This document shows, in pieces, positions 27,195 through 35,965 of a stretch of 64,000 nt of DNA (the stretch's first letter is position 1; every line of letters begins with the position of its first letter). The stretch covers positions 1-64,000 of the forward strand of contig NZ_JAEHOH010000014.1 in NCBI RefSeq assembly GCF_016522505.1, in the 5' to 3' direction. The notes below the pieces were generated by a model. It was not told the DNA's origin. It saw only the letters and a program-made list of their open reading frames with translations, and made no database searches. Source of the DNA: Leucobacter chromiisoli (GTDB lineage: Bacteria; Actinomycetota; Actinomycetes; Actinomycetales; Microbacteriaceae). The position numbers and the translations under genes are program-made.

Positions 27195-28109
27195 TCAGGG
27201 ACGCATGCGTCTCGGCACGACGACCCGGATCACCGAGGAGTCGTCGGCGTCCCCGAGCCCGTCGGCGCGTCCACGGAGGAAGAGTTCGCGGGCGGCGCCT
27301 GCGACGGGCGCCTCGATCCCTCGCGCCCGAAGCGCGTCCGCGACGATCCCCATGTCCTTCACGAAGATGTCGAGTCGACTGAGCACCTCCACGCCCTCAT
27401 CGTCGTATGCCCGCAGCATGCGGCGGCCTCGATCGCCCAGCATGAAGGAGGCTCCGGCACCCGCACCGAGCGCCTCGAGCGTCGTCTCGGGCTCGAGTCC
27501 GAGCGCGTCTGCGAGCGCGAGCGCCTCGGCGGCTGCCGCGATGTGCACGCCGCAGAGCAGCTGGTTGACGGTCTTGAGCGCCTGACCGTCGCCCGGCCGA
27601 TCCCCCACGACGGTGAGGGTCGAGGCCAGCCGAGTCAGCACCGGTTCCGCGCGCTGGCGCGCCTCCGGTGTCGCGCCCACCACGATCAGCAGATCTCCCT
27701 CTCCCGCCCGCGCCGGTCCGCCGCTGAGGGGAGCGTCCACCAGTGCGATGCCGAGGTCGGCGAGCCTGGCCGCGACGGCCGCGATGCCGTCGGTGCCCAC
27801 CGTGCTCGTGAGGATCGCGACGGTTCCGGACCCCATCTCCTGCGCCACGCCGTGCTCCCCGAAGAGCACGTCCTCGAGCTGTGCGGAGTCGCGCACCGCG
27901 AGCAGCACGGCGTCGGCTCCGCGCACCGCGTCCCGCGCCGACTCGCACGGGGTCACGCCCGCCTCGCGCCCCAGCTCGAGCCGCCCCGGAGCGATGTCGA
28001 AACCGCGCACCTCGAGATCCTCCGCGAGCCTGCGCGCCATCGGCAGGCCCATCGCCCCCAGGCCGAGCACGGCCACCATCGTGCCGTCGCCCCTCGTCGT
28101 ATCCGTCAT
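27195..28109 (-). CDS. NAD(P)-dependent beta-hydroxyacid dehydrogenase, threonate-dehydrogenase-like
   Basis: 304 residues of the 3-hydroxyisobutyrate dehydrogenase family. The Rossmann motif AVLGLGAMGLPMARRL is near residue 13, the Asp of RGFDIAPGR at the end of beta-2 fits NAD rather than NADP, the substrate loop is DAPLSGGPARAGEGD (near 122), and the catalytic Lys lies in ALKTVNQLLCG (near 175). Genes of this family next to a DUF1537 kinase are typically L-threonate 2-dehydrogenases (LtnD), which make 2-oxo-tetronate. It is the last gene of operon B (35,847 to 27,195), 51 bases after the kinase with a clear GAGGAGGAG site. Confidence 0.85.
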   Translation of the reverse strand: MTDTTRGDGTMVAVLGLGAMGLPMARRLAEDLEVRGFDIAPGRLELGREAGVTPCESARDAVRGADAVLLAVRDSAQLEDVLFGEHGVAQEMGSGTVAILTSTVGTDGIAAVAARLADLGIALVDAPLSGGPARAGEGDLLIVVGATPEARQRAEPVLTRLASTLTVVGDRPGDGQALKTVNQLLCGVHIAAAAEALALADALGLEPETTLEALGAGAGASFMLGDRGRRMLRAYDDEGVEVLSRLDIFVKDMGIVADALRARGIEAPVAGAARELFLRGRADGLGDADDSSVIRVVVPRRMRP

Positions 28110-28160
28110 CGTTCCGCTCCTCCTCGTCTTCGTCGTTCTCGTGTCGCGCTCGCGCCGTCT

Positions 28161-29618
28161 TCAGCGTTCCGAGAGCTTCTCGACGGCCTCGGCGAGGGTC
28201 GCCTCGGCACCGACGTTGCCCGCGAACACGACGTACGGGATTCCCTGCGCGGGGCCGTCGGCCGGCTCCCAGAGCGAGACGATTCCCGGGAACAGTGAAC
28301 CGCGCACCACGGCCCGCGCGATCGACAGCCCGCGAGTCGCGACGTCGCTCGACGTGATCCCGCCCTTCGCGACGACGAACCGCGGCCGGGTCAGGGCGAC
28401 GGCACGCCGCACGATCTGGACGAGCGCGTCCGACACCGCGCGCGATATCGCAAGGCTCTCCTCAGGATCATCGGCGCGGATCAGCGTGCGGCTCGAGTGC
28501 AGGATGGCGTCGCCCTCCTCGAGGCCGCGGACGACGGCCAGGGTCGCTTCGTCCAGCGCGTCTCGGGCGGTCGCGGGATCCAACACGGCCGGCACGTCGA
28601 GCTCGACCACCCTCGCCTCGGGGCGCTGCGCGACGAGGTGCTCCAGCTGCCGGCTCGTCAGCCCGACGTGCGAGCCGACCACGACCAGCCCGCCCCGGGA
28701 GGCGGGGAGACCGCGCGAGCCGCCGCCGGAGACCGGGTCGGCGAACTCCGCGGCGTCGAGCGGCTCTCGCCGCTCCTGCCCGATGCGGGCCCGCACGAAG
28801 GGCGGGCCGACTCGATAGACGTAGCTGCGCCCCTCGGCCTCGACGAGGTCGAGCCCGAGTGCGAATTGCCTGAGGTCGTCCTCCTCCACGGCGTCGACCA
28901 CGATCGTCGAGCCGTCGCCCGCCGCGCGCAGTGCCTCCGCGACGGCCTCCGGCCCCGAGCGGTTCGTTTCGAGCCCGATCTCCACGACCGAGGCGGCGGA
29001 GATCCCTCCCCCCGACCTCTCCTCGACCCAGTCCGCGAGCCGTGAGGAACGGTACCCGAAGGTCGGATCCCGCGCGAACTCGCTCTCGCCCACCGGCGCG
29101 TACCCGTCCCGGGCTCCCGCGTAGTGCACCCCGCCGACCGTCACCCGGCCGGCCTCGGGAAAGGCGGGCACCAGGACGACGCCCGACGGCCTCGGCTCCC
29201 CCGCCTCGACGAGCGCGTCGGAGATGACGTCCGGCTCGAGGGGGAAGTGCCCCCGCAGCGTGGAGTCGCTCCGGCTGACGAACGCGATCCCGACGCCGCG
29301 GGAGCGCCCCGCGGTCACGGCCGCGGCCACCACCTCGCGGTTGACCTGCTCGGCGGCTCGCGCCTCGAGCGCGCGCGAGTTCGTGAGCACGTAGGCGGCG
29401 GGGGCTCCCGAATCGATCGCCCACTCCAGATCCTCGACCCTCCAGCGCGCGAGCACGGGCAGGTCGACGACCGACTGGGTGCCGGTCGGGTCGTCGTCGA
29501 GCACCACGAGCATCCGGCGGGCCGCCCCGAGGCGGCCCGCGAGCCCGGCGAAGGCGACGGGATCCGCGGGCCTGACCGCAGGGAAGCCCTCGAGGATCGA
29601 TGCGAGCGATCGGCGCAT
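28161..29618 (-). CDS. Four-carbon acid sugar kinase (DUF1537/OtnK family)
   Basis: 485 residues with both DUF1537 domains. The N-terminal half has VVLDDDPTGTQSV (near 38) and SRSDSTLRGHFPLE (near 114), which bind the sugar acid; the C-terminal half has FVVAKGGITSSD and a glycine-rich end PYVVFAGNVGAEATL for ATP. Known members phosphorylate D-threonate, D-erythronate, 3-oxo-tetronate or 2-oxo-tetronate at O-4. Which one applies cannot be told. It follows the RidA-like gene by 11 bases. No aldolase or PdxA-like partner gene, normally needed for the next step, is in the cluster. Confidence 0.9.
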   Translation of the reverse strand: MRRSLASILEGFPAVRPADPVAFAGLAGRLGAARRMLVVLDDDPTGTQSVVDLPVLARWRVEDLEWAIDSGAPAAYVLTNSRALEARAAEQVNREVVAAAVTAGRSRGVGIAFVSRSDSTLRGHFPLEPDVISDALVEAGEPRPSGVVLVPAFPEAGRVTVGGVHYAGARDGYAPVGESEFARDPTFGYRSSRLADWVEERSGGGISAASVVEIGLETNRSGPEAVAEALRAAGDGSTIVVDAVEEDDLRQFALGLDLVEAEGRSYVYRVGPPFVRARIGQERREPLDAAEFADPVSGGGSRGLPASRGGLVVVGSHVGLTSRQLEHLVAQRPEARVVELDVPAVLDPATARDALDEATLAVVRGLEEGDAILHSSRTLIRADDPEESLAISRAVSDALVQIVRRAVALTRPRFVVAKGGITSSDVATRGLSIARAVVRGSLFPGIVSLWEPADGPAQGIPYVVFAGNVGAEATLAEAVEKLSER

Positions 29619-29629
29619 GTTCGCGAGGG

Positions 29630-30019
29630 TCAGGAGGCGACGGCGGCGAGCGCCGTCACCTCGACCTTCATCCCCTCGATCGCGAGTGCGGGGGTGCCCA
29701 CCGCGCAGCGCACGGGGAACGGGTGGGAGAACACCTCGCGGTAGACGTCGTTGAAGCCGTGGCGCTCCTCGATGTCGGTGAGATAGATCGTGAGGTGGGC
29801 GACCTCGTCGAGGCTCGAACCCGCGTCCTCGAGCGCCCGGCGCAGGTTCGCGAGGGTCTGCCGGGACTGGGCCTCGATGTCGCCGAGCTCGACGGTGCCG
29901 TCGGGCCGGTCCGGGATCTGCGTCGTGACGAGCATGCCGCCGACGATCGCGACGTCCGAGGAGAGCTCGGTTCCGTCGTCGCCTGCGACGGGGATCCGGG
30001 TGACGATGGTGTCGGTCAT
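29630..30019 (-). CDS. RidA-family enamine/imine deaminase
   Basis: 129 residues beginning MTDTIVTRIP with AAAGGA upstream of the ATG. The family features LVTTQIPDRPDG (near 30), QSRQTLANLRRALEDAG (near 51) and the C-terminal RCAVGTPALAIEGMKVEVTAL, with the conserved Arg104 that binds the carboxylate, are all present. RidA proteins hydrolyse 2-imino or enamine acids to 2-oxo acids and ammonia. Downstream of a FAD amino-acid oxidase in the same operon, it most likely clears the imine that enzyme makes. Confidence 0.93.
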   Translation of the reverse strand: MTDTIVTRIPVAGDDGTELSSDVAIVGGMLVTTQIPDRPDGTVELGDIEAQSRQTLANLRRALEDAGSSLDEVAHLTIYLTDIEERHGFNDVYREVFSHPFPVRCAVGTPALAIEGMKVEVTALAAVAS

Positions 30020-30084
30020 GATGAGTGTCCTTTCGATGCTGGTGTTCCTGATCGTGCGCGGCGTCGCCGCGGCCGGCGGTCGGC

Positions 30085-30858
30085 CTAGTGCATGTAGAGG
30101 CCGCCGTCGACGTTGAGGGTGTGGCCGGTGACGAAACCGGCGTCCTCGCCTATGAGATAGGAGACCGCCGCGGCGATGTCCCTGGGCGTGCCGATCCTCG
30201 GCAGCACGCCGTCGGCCGCCATCTCGCGCTTGCGCTCCTCCGAGAGCGTGCCTCCCATGATGTCGGTGTCGATGGGGCCGGGCGAGATCACGTTCGCGGT
30301 GACGCCGTAGGGTCCCAGCTCTCGCGCGATCGAGCGCATGAGACCGACGATGCCGGCCTTGGACGCCGAGTACGGGGTCTTCGAGAAGGTGCCCCCGCCG
30401 CGCTGCGCGGAGACGGAGGAGATGCCGACGATGCGGCCGAGGCCGTTGCGCTTGAGCGAGCGCGCGACGCGCTGGGTGATCCAGTGCGTGCCGTCGAGGT
30501 TGATGGAGACCACGCGCCGCCACTCCTCCGGGGTGACGTCGAGGTAGTCGACGGGCGACGAGACGCCGGCGAAGGCGACGAGCGCCACGATCTGCGGGAG
30601 GCGCTCCTCGATCTCGTCGACGGCGCGGATCGACGACTCCGCATCCGCCACGTCGGCGCCGACGCCGATCACGTCGGCACCGGTGCTCTCGGCGATCTCC
30701 GCCGCGGCCGCCCCGGCCGCCTCGGCGTCGATGTCGACGATGCCGACGCTCCAGCCCTGCTCGGCGAGGAGGCGCGCGGTCTCGCGCCCGATACCCCTGG
30801 GGCTCGCGGCTCCGGTGAGCACGACGGTCTTCTCGTCGGGGAAGCGATTGGTGTTCAA
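30085..30858 (-). CDS. Short-chain dehydrogenase/reductase
   Basis: 257 residues. The cofactor motif is VLTGAASPRGIGRETA, with two extra residues between TGAA and GIG; the catalytic Ser is in GISSVSAQRGG and Tyr-Lys in TPYSASKAG. The C-terminus GFVTGHTLNVDGGLYM is classical SDR. The start is TTG at 30,856-30,858 because it overlaps the isomerase stop by four bases (TTGA) and has GAAGAGG upstream; no ATG lies before the Rossmann strand. Substrate unknown; as part of operon B it should act on a 2- or 3-oxo (hydroxy) acid or sugar. Confidence 0.9.
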   Translation of the reverse strand: MNTNRFPDEKTVVLTGAASPRGIGRETARLLAEQGWSVGIVDIDAEAAGAAAAEIAESTGADVIGVGADVADAESSIRAVDEIEERLPQIVALVAFAGVSSPVDYLDVTPEEWRRVVSINLDGTHWITQRVARSLKRNGLGRIVGISSVSAQRGGGTFSKTPYSASKAGIVGLMRSIARELGPYGVTANVISPGPIDTDIMGGTLSEERKREMAADGVLPRIGTPRDIAAAVSYLIGEDAGFVTGHTLNVDGGLYMH

Positions 30859-31823
30859 GATGCCCTCTTCTCGTTCGGTTCGGGGAGCGGACTGATTCGT
30901 CCGAGGTTCGCCTGGTCGGCGAGGAGCCCCTCGAGGTAGCGCCGGTTCACCGCGCAGACCCCGAGGCTGTCGCCGCCGTACTGCTCCATCGTGTAGTGGC
31001 CCTCGTACCCCAGCTCGCGCGCCCAGCGCACGACCTGACGGTAGTTGATCACGCCGAGCTCGAGCGTCGACGGGGTCGAGGTCCACCAGCTGCCGTCGCC
31101 CGCCTCGTCGCGGGCGTAGTTCTTGAGGTGCCAGTAGTTGGCATGCGGCAGCAGGCGGCGGTAGGTCTCCCGCCAGTCGTCGACGGGCCGGTGGAGGCGG
31201 ACGAGGTTGCCGACGTCGGGGTTCAGCCCGACGTTGTCGAGACCGATGTCCTCGATGAGCGCGATCGCACTGTCGGCGGTTCCGCAGTAGGTGTCCTCGT
31301 AGACCTCGAGCGACATCTCGAGCCCGACACTCGCCGCGTGGCTCCCCAGCTCGCGCAGGCGGGTCACCGCGAGCTCCCGGATCTCCGGATCGTCGGGATC
31401 GGAGGCGCCCGGCGCGGTCCAGAACCACAGTGAGCGCCGCTGCGCCTCCGTGAACGGCCGATGGAGACCGGTCGAGAAGACCTCGATCCCGAGCTCCGCC
31501 GCCGCGTCGATGGACCGGTGGGCGTAGGCGAGGTTCTCCTGGCCCAGGCCGGGCATGATCACGCTCCTGCGCTGCACGTGCAGGGACAGCAGGTCGACGC
31601 CGGTCTCTCGCGCCACGTCGCCGAGGTCGCCGAGAGCCGACGGCGAGAGGTCGCCCGGTCTGATGTGGGAGTCGGCGATCTCGACCGCGTCGAAGCCGAC
31701 CGCGGCGGCCTCCCCCAGGACGGCGTGCCACTCCTCGGCCCCGGCGTCGTGCAGCGGGGTGCCGTCGGCGAGCTCGGTGTCGAAGCCGAGCATGCAGGTG
31801 AGGATCCGCTGCCGCCCCGTCAT
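30855..31823 (-). CDS. Sugar-phosphate isomerase/epimerase-like TIM barrel (possible 2-oxo-tetronate isomerase)
   Basis: 322 residues of the xylose-isomerase-like (AP endonuclease 2) superfamily. Metal and catalytic positions can be seen: the Glu of SLEVYEDTY, the Asp of LNPDVGNLV, the His-Lys of YWHLKNYARD and the last Glu of TMEQYGGDS. The OtnI enzymes that convert 2-oxo- to 3-oxo-tetronate belong to the same fold, and their partners (kinase, dehydrogenase) are in this operon. The start ATG (31,821-31,823) overlaps the oxidase stop by four bases. Confidence 0.85.
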   Translation of the reverse strand: MTGRQRILTCMLGFDTELADGTPLHDAGAEEWHAVLGEAAAVGFDAVEIADSHIRPGDLSPSALGDLGDVARETGVDLLSLHVQRRSVIMPGLGQENLAYAHRSIDAAAELGIEVFSTGLHRPFTEAQRRSLWFWTAPGASDPDDPEIRELAVTRLRELGSHAASVGLEMSLEVYEDTYCGTADSAIALIEDIGLDNVGLNPDVGNLVRLHRPVDDWRETYRRLLPHANYWHLKNYARDEAGDGSWWTSTPSTLELGVINYRQVVRWARELGYEGHYTMEQYGGDSLGVCAVNRRYLEGLLADQANLGRISPLPEPNEKRAS

Positions 31824-33109
31824 TTCCGGCCCCAGAGACGGAAGCGGCCCGGGCGGAAGGCGGCCACGACATCGGCCCGGGGGCGGCCCTGCATGTGGTC
31901 GGCGATCGCAGCAGCGGAGGCGGGGCCGAGGCTCAGGCCGAGCATGTTGTGGCCGGCGCAGACGAAGACCCGGCTGCGCCCCGGCACGAGCCCGATGTGG
32001 GGCAGCCCGTCGGGTGTCATGGGCCGCGGCCCCACCCACTCGTCGCGGATCCCCGCCCAGTCGGCGCCCGCCAGGTGCGGGGCGGCTGCGGCGACGATCG
32101 CGTCGATGCGGCGCCGGTCGAGGCCTCCGGTCGAGCCGTCGAACTCCATGGTGCCCGCGATCCGGACGGTGCCGGGTCCCGTGGGGAGGGCGCCGACGTG
32201 GGCGTCGCCGAACATCGTGACGCTCTTCGGCGCCCGTTCGACATCGACGGTGAAACTGTACCCCTTGCCCGGCTTGATGATCGAGCGCATGCCCTGCTGC
32301 TTCAGCAGGGGCGCCGACCACGCGCCGGCCGCCACGAGCGCCTGCTCGGCGACGAGGGTGCGCTGGGACGTGGTGATCCGCACACCGACCGCCGTCTCCT
32401 CGATGTCCCTCACCGACTCGCCCTCGAGCGCTTCGACCCCGAGCTCGCGGACCTTGGCGATCAACTCGTCGACGAGCGCCGACGGCTCGGCGAACAGCTC
32501 GCCGGCCTGCACGAAGCCCCACTGCGGCTCAGATCCGAGGGCGGGCTCGTGCGCGACGAGCGCGTCGCGGTCCATGAGCGCGCCGGGCGCGGGTCCGAGC
32601 CCGCGGGCGGCGAGCTCGACCGCGTAGGCGTGCCCGGCCTCGGCCTGCTCCCTCGTCGTGTAGCTGTAGAGGAACGGCTCGTCGTGCACACCGGTGCCGA
32701 TGCCGTCCTGCCGCAGCTCCCGGTAGAGCTCCACGGTCCGCCGGTTGAGCACGTCCATGCGGGCGAGCGAGCTGCGGAACTTCGAACGGCGCGAGTTCAG
32801 TGCGAAGCGCACGAGGAAGGCCGCCATTCCAGGGAGGCGGCTCGGCTTCACGAAGAAGGCGCTGGTCGGGCTGAAGAGAAGCTTCATGCCCTCCCCGACC
32901 ATGCCGGGCGCCGGCAGCGGCGCGCAGTCGACGCTCACGATCTGCCCTCCGTTGCCTCGCGCAGCCCCGCCGCCGAGCCGTTCGCGCTCGACGATCGTGA
33001 CGCGGCGCCCCTCGCGCAGCAGGTAGTAGGCCGTGAAGAGCCCGATGAGGCCTCCCCCGAGGATGACGGCGTCGCGCCGACCGTCGGCGTGGTTTCCGTG
33101 TCTGTTCAT
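31820..33109 (-). CDS. FAD-dependent amino-acid oxidase/dehydrogenase (DadA-like)
   Basis: 429 residues when started at MNRHGNH (ATG 33,107-33,109, GAGGAAG upstream). The FAD motif VILGGGLIGLFTAYYLLREG is near residue 15, followed by IVERERLGGGAARGNGG and the C-terminal CAGHNMLGLSLGPASA of the D-amino-acid dehydrogenase/glycine-oxidase family (DAO). It would oxidise a D- or N-substituted amino acid to the imine. Coupling with two amino-acid ABC transporters and a RidA protein supports this. Amadori (fructosyl-amino-acid) oxidases share the fold and are an alternative. It overlaps both neighbours by four bases. Confidence 0.9.
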   Translation of the reverse strand: MNRHGNHADGRRDAVILGGGLIGLFTAYYLLREGRRVTIVERERLGGGAARGNGGQIVSVDCAPLPAPGMVGEGMKLLFSPTSAFFVKPSRLPGMAAFLVRFALNSRRSKFRSSLARMDVLNRRTVELYRELRQDGIGTGVHDEPFLYSYTTREQAEAGHAYAVELAARGLGPAPGALMDRDALVAHEPALGSEPQWGFVQAGELFAEPSALVDELIAKVRELGVEALEGESVRDIEETAVGVRITTSQRTLVAEQALVAAGAWSAPLLKQQGMRSIIKPGKGYSFTVDVERAPKSVTMFGDAHVGALPTGPGTVRIAGTMEFDGSTGGLDRRRIDAIVAAAAPHLAGADWAGIRDEWVGPRPMTPDGLPHIGLVPGRSRVFVCAGHNMLGLSLGPASAAAIADHMQGRPRADVVAAFRPGRFRLWGRK

Positions 33110-33888
33110 GCTTCCTCTCTCAAGAATGCTCGCGTGCGAGGATCGCTCGGGTCGTCGAGCACCTGCTCGGGCGGCCCGCACTCCACGATCACCCCGTCCT
33201 CCATGAAGGCGACGCGATCCGCCACGTTCCGCGCGAATCTGATCTCGTGCGTCACGATCAGCATCGTCATGTCCTCGCGTGCGAGGTCCTGGATCACACC
33301 GAGCACCTCGCCGACGAGCTGGGGATCCAGCGCGCTGGTGGGCTCGTCGAAGAGCATCAGATCGGGCCGCATCGACAGGCCCCTCGCGATCGCGACCCGC
33401 TGCTGCTGACCGCCGGAGAGCTGGCGCGGATACGCCTGCTCGCGGTGGCCGAGACCCACCCGTTCGAGGTGCCTGCGCGCTTCGGCCTCGGCCGCGGCAC
33501 GCGGCATCCCGAGCACCCGGCGCGGGCCGAGGGTGATGTTGTCGAGCACCGTCAGGTGGTTGAACAGGTTGAACTGCTGGAACACCATCGCGGTCTTCAG
33601 CCGCTGCCGGCAGATGGCCTCCTCCCGCAGTTCGTGCAGGCGGCCGCCTGCCAGCCTGAAGCCCATCAGCTCGCCCCCGATGAGGATCTCGCCGTCATCG
33701 GTGCGCTCCAGCTGGTTGATGCTGCGCAGCAGGGTGGACTTGCCCGAGCCGCTCGGACCGATGAGCGCCAGCACCTCCCCGCGTCGCACGGTGAGGCCGA
33801 TGTCGCGCAGCACCTCCTGGTCGCCGTAGCGCTTCACCACCCCCCTCATCTCGAGGAGCGGCTGCTCGTCTTCGCGCGTCGCGGTCAT
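33106..33888 (-). CDS. Polar amino-acid ABC transporter, ATP-binding protein (system 2)
   Basis: 260 residues with Walker [11 protein letters not shown] (near 41), Q-loop FQQFNLFNHLTVLDN, signature [15 protein letters not shown] and Walker [14 protein letters not shown], followed by the H-loop THE. The FQQFNLF and SGGQQQR forms are typical of GlnQ/HisP-type polar amino-acid importers. Overlaps the permease stop and the oxidase start by four bases on each side, so transporter and first enzyme are made together. Confidence 0.95.
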   Translation of the reverse strand: MTATREDEQPLLEMRGVVKRYGDQEVLRDIGLTVRRGEVLALIGPSGSGKSTLLRSINQLERTDDGEILIGGELMGFRLAGGRLHELREEAICRQRLKTAMVFQQFNLFNHLTVLDNITLGPRRVLGMPRAAAEAEARRHLERVGLGHREQAYPRQLSGGQQQRVAIARGLSMRPDLMLFDEPTSALDPQLVGEVLGVIQDLAREDMTMLIVTHEIRFARNVADRVAFMEDGVIVECGPPEQVLDDPSDPRTRAFLREEA

Positions 33889-34847
33889 GGGCGGGCTCCC
33901 GTCTCTCGAGGCAGTGTGACGAGCCGCGTCCGGCGGCCGGCCGTCGCGCGGTTCAGCAGGCGGCGGGCCATCGTCTCCGGCCGCACCTTCAGCGAGACCT
34001 CGAAGCGCTTCTCGAGCATCGACTGCAGCACCGTCGCGATCGTCGTCATCACGAGGTACCAGAAGCTCGCCACCAGCAGCAGCTCGATCGTGAAGAAGTT
34101 GCGCGCGTAGATCTGCTGGGCCGAGGTCAGCAGCTCGGCGGTCGCGATGACGCTGACGAGCGAGGTCGACTTCAGCATGCCGATGAACTCGTTGCCCCAG
34201 GGCGGCAGGATCGTGCGGACCGCCTGCGGCAGGATGACGCGGGCCATCGCCTTCCTGCGGGTCATTCCGATGCTCGACGCCGCCTCCCCCTGGCCGGGAT
34301 CGACGGAGAGGATGCCGCCGCGGACGATCTCGGCCATGTAGGCGGCCTCGTTCAGACCGAGGGCGAGCACGGCCGCCGTGAATGCCGTGATGACCTGGTT
34401 CGTCGGCACCGAGAAGCCGAGATCGGTGAACGGGATCCCGATGCCGAGCGTGGGGAACACGAGCGCGAGGTTGAACCAGAAGATGATCTGGATCAGCACG
34501 GGCGTGCCGCGGAACAGCCAGATGTAGAACCAGCTGATCGAGTTCAGCACGGGGTTCTCGGACAGTCGCATGACCGCGAGCAGCACGCCCCCGACGGTGC
34601 CGAGGAGCTGCGAGACCACCGTGAGCACGATCGTCAGCCACATGCCGCGGATGATGGTCGGGAAGGTGAGGAAGTGAGAGACCTGATCCCAGTGGATCTG
34701 GGGGCTCAGGGCGAAGGCGCCGACGATGTAGGCGGTGACCGCGAGGGCCACCACCGCGCCGATCCAGCGCTCGGGGTACCGGGCGGGGATCGGCGACTGC
34801 CGCGCGGGGTCTGGCCCGCGCGCCGGGATGGATGCCGCTGCGTGCAT
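33885..34847 (-). CDS. Polar amino-acid ABC transporter, permease (system 2)
   Basis: 320 residues, HisM/GlnP type, about five membrane segments after a 25-residue hydrophilic N-terminus. The EAA loop is [20 protein letters not shown] (near 170), where it meets the ATPase, and WFYIWLFRGTPVLIQ is the usual motif of the third segment. It carries a basic C-terminal tail (RRLLNRATAGRRTR). One permease only, so it would act as a homodimer. Confidence 0.95.
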   Translation of the reverse strand: MHAAASIPARGPDPARQSPIPARYPERWIGAVVALAVTAYIVGAFALSPQIHWDQVSHFLTFPTIIRGMWLTIVLTVVSQLLGTVGGVLLAVMRLSENPVLNSISWFYIWLFRGTPVLIQIIFWFNLALVFPTLGIGIPFTDLGFSVPTNQVITAFTAAVLALGLNEAAYMAEIVRGGILSVDPGQGEAASSIGMTRRKAMARVILPQAVRTILPPWGNEFIGMLKSTSLVSVIATAELLTSAQQIYARNFFTIELLLVASFWYLVMTTIATVLQSMLEKRFEVSLKVRPETMARRLLNRATAGRRTRLVTLPRETGARP

Positions 34848-34854
34848 GCTGTGC

Positions 34855-35847
34855 TCAGCCGTCGCTCTCGGGCAGCGCCTCGAAGGTCTCGGTGCCGTCG
34901 ACGACGCCCTGCGTTCCGCCGTTGATGAGCGCCTCGGTGATGGCGGCGGCCGGCACGGAGTAGTCGTCGAGGATCTGCTCGTAGGTGCCGTCCGAGATCA
35001 TGTCGTTCAGCACCATCTGCACGGCCTCCGCCAGCCCGTCGTGCTGGTTGTCGATCGCGATGCCGTACGGCGTGAGGTGGTAGAGCCCGTCGAGGACCGT
35101 CGCGTAGGATCCCTTGCCGGTCTCGCTCGACTGCTCGAAGTAGGCCGAGAGCGAGTCCATGACGTGGGCGTCGACACGACCGCTGCGCAGCGCCAGGAGG
35201 CCCGCGTTGTCGTCGGGGAAGCCGGCCATCGAGATCGGCTCGAGCCCGGCCTCGGCGCACTCCGTCTCGGAGAGGGTCGTGAGGATGCTCTCCGCTGCGA
35301 CGCCGGTCTGGTACCCGACCTGCTTGCCGCACAGGTCGGTGTTCTCCGAGTAGTCCCCCTCGTTCTCGGGGTCGACGACCGCTGCCATCCCGGTGACGGC
35401 GTAGTCCACGAAGTCGACCGTGTCGCGGCGCTCGGGGCGGTCGCCGATGGAGGCGATGGCCACGTCGTAGCGGCCGGCACGCAGCGCCGTGAGCAGACCG
35501 TCCCAGTTGGTGTTGTCCCAGTCGTTCTCGAGCCCCAGGCGGGCGGAGATCTCGTCCATGAGGTCGACCTCGACGCCGGTGAGCGTCGTCCCGTCCTCCT
35601 CGAACATCACCATGGGCGCGTAGGGCGCGTTGGTGCCGACCGCGAGACGGCCGGCCTCGCGGACGTCGTCGGGCAGCAGCTCGACGGCCTCCTCGTTGAC
35701 GTCGACCTCCCGTCCCGGCTTCTCCTCGGCCGCGCCTCCCGAGCAGCCGGTGGCCGCGAGCCCCAGGGCCAGCAGCGCGGCGAGGCCCGCCGTACGATGC
35801 CAAACCTGTCCGATGCCGGCGCTGTCGCGCCGTGTCAAGATCCTCAT
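34855..35847 (-). CDS. Polar amino-acid ABC transporter, substrate-binding lipoprotein (system 2)
   Basis: 330 residues, SBP_bac_3 fold. A 34-residue signal with AALLALGLAATGC gives lipidated Cys35. The mature part has APYAPMVMFEEDG, GVEVDLMDEISARLGL and AIASIGDRPERRDTVDF, the standard strands of polar-amino-acid receptors. The start ATG (35,845-35,847) is followed by an Arg-rich n-region. First gene of operon B (nine genes, 35,847 to 27,195). A CTATAG palindrome lies 39 bases before it. Confidence 0.94.
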   Translation of the reverse strand: MRILTRRDSAGIGQVWHRTAGLAALLALGLAATGCSGGAAEEKPGREVDVNEEAVELLPDDVREAGRLAVGTNAPYAPMVMFEEDGTTLTGVEVDLMDEISARLGLENDWDNTNWDGLLTALRAGRYDVAIASIGDRPERRDTVDFVDYAVTGMAAVVDPENEGDYSENTDLCGKQVGYQTGVAAESILTTLSETECAEAGLEPISMAGFPDDNAGLLALRSGRVDAHVMDSLSAYFEQSSETGKGSYATVLDGLYHLTPYGIAIDNQHDGLAEAVQMVLNDMISDGTYEQILDDYSVPAAAITEALINGGTQGVVDGTETFEALPESDG

Positions 35848-35885
35848 CGATCTCTCCGTTCTTCGTACATTCGACTGATAATTTA

Positions 35886-35895
35886 TTCTATAGGA
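35886..35895. promoter_or_regulatory. Probable GntR/FCD operator before operon B
   Basis: TTCTATAGGA, one mismatch from the perfect palindrome TCCTATAGGA. On the minus strand it reads TCCTATAGAA, and the TATAGAAT within it resembles a -10 box, so a bound regulator would block transcription. Sites of the same sequence lie before the regulator and before operon A. Confidence 0.7.
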
Positions 35896-35965
35896 TGTAG
35901 TTCTTGCCGGATTACTCGCCTCTCGCTCCCCGCCCCCGAGTCCGAGGGGCGGGGACGAAGCGATG

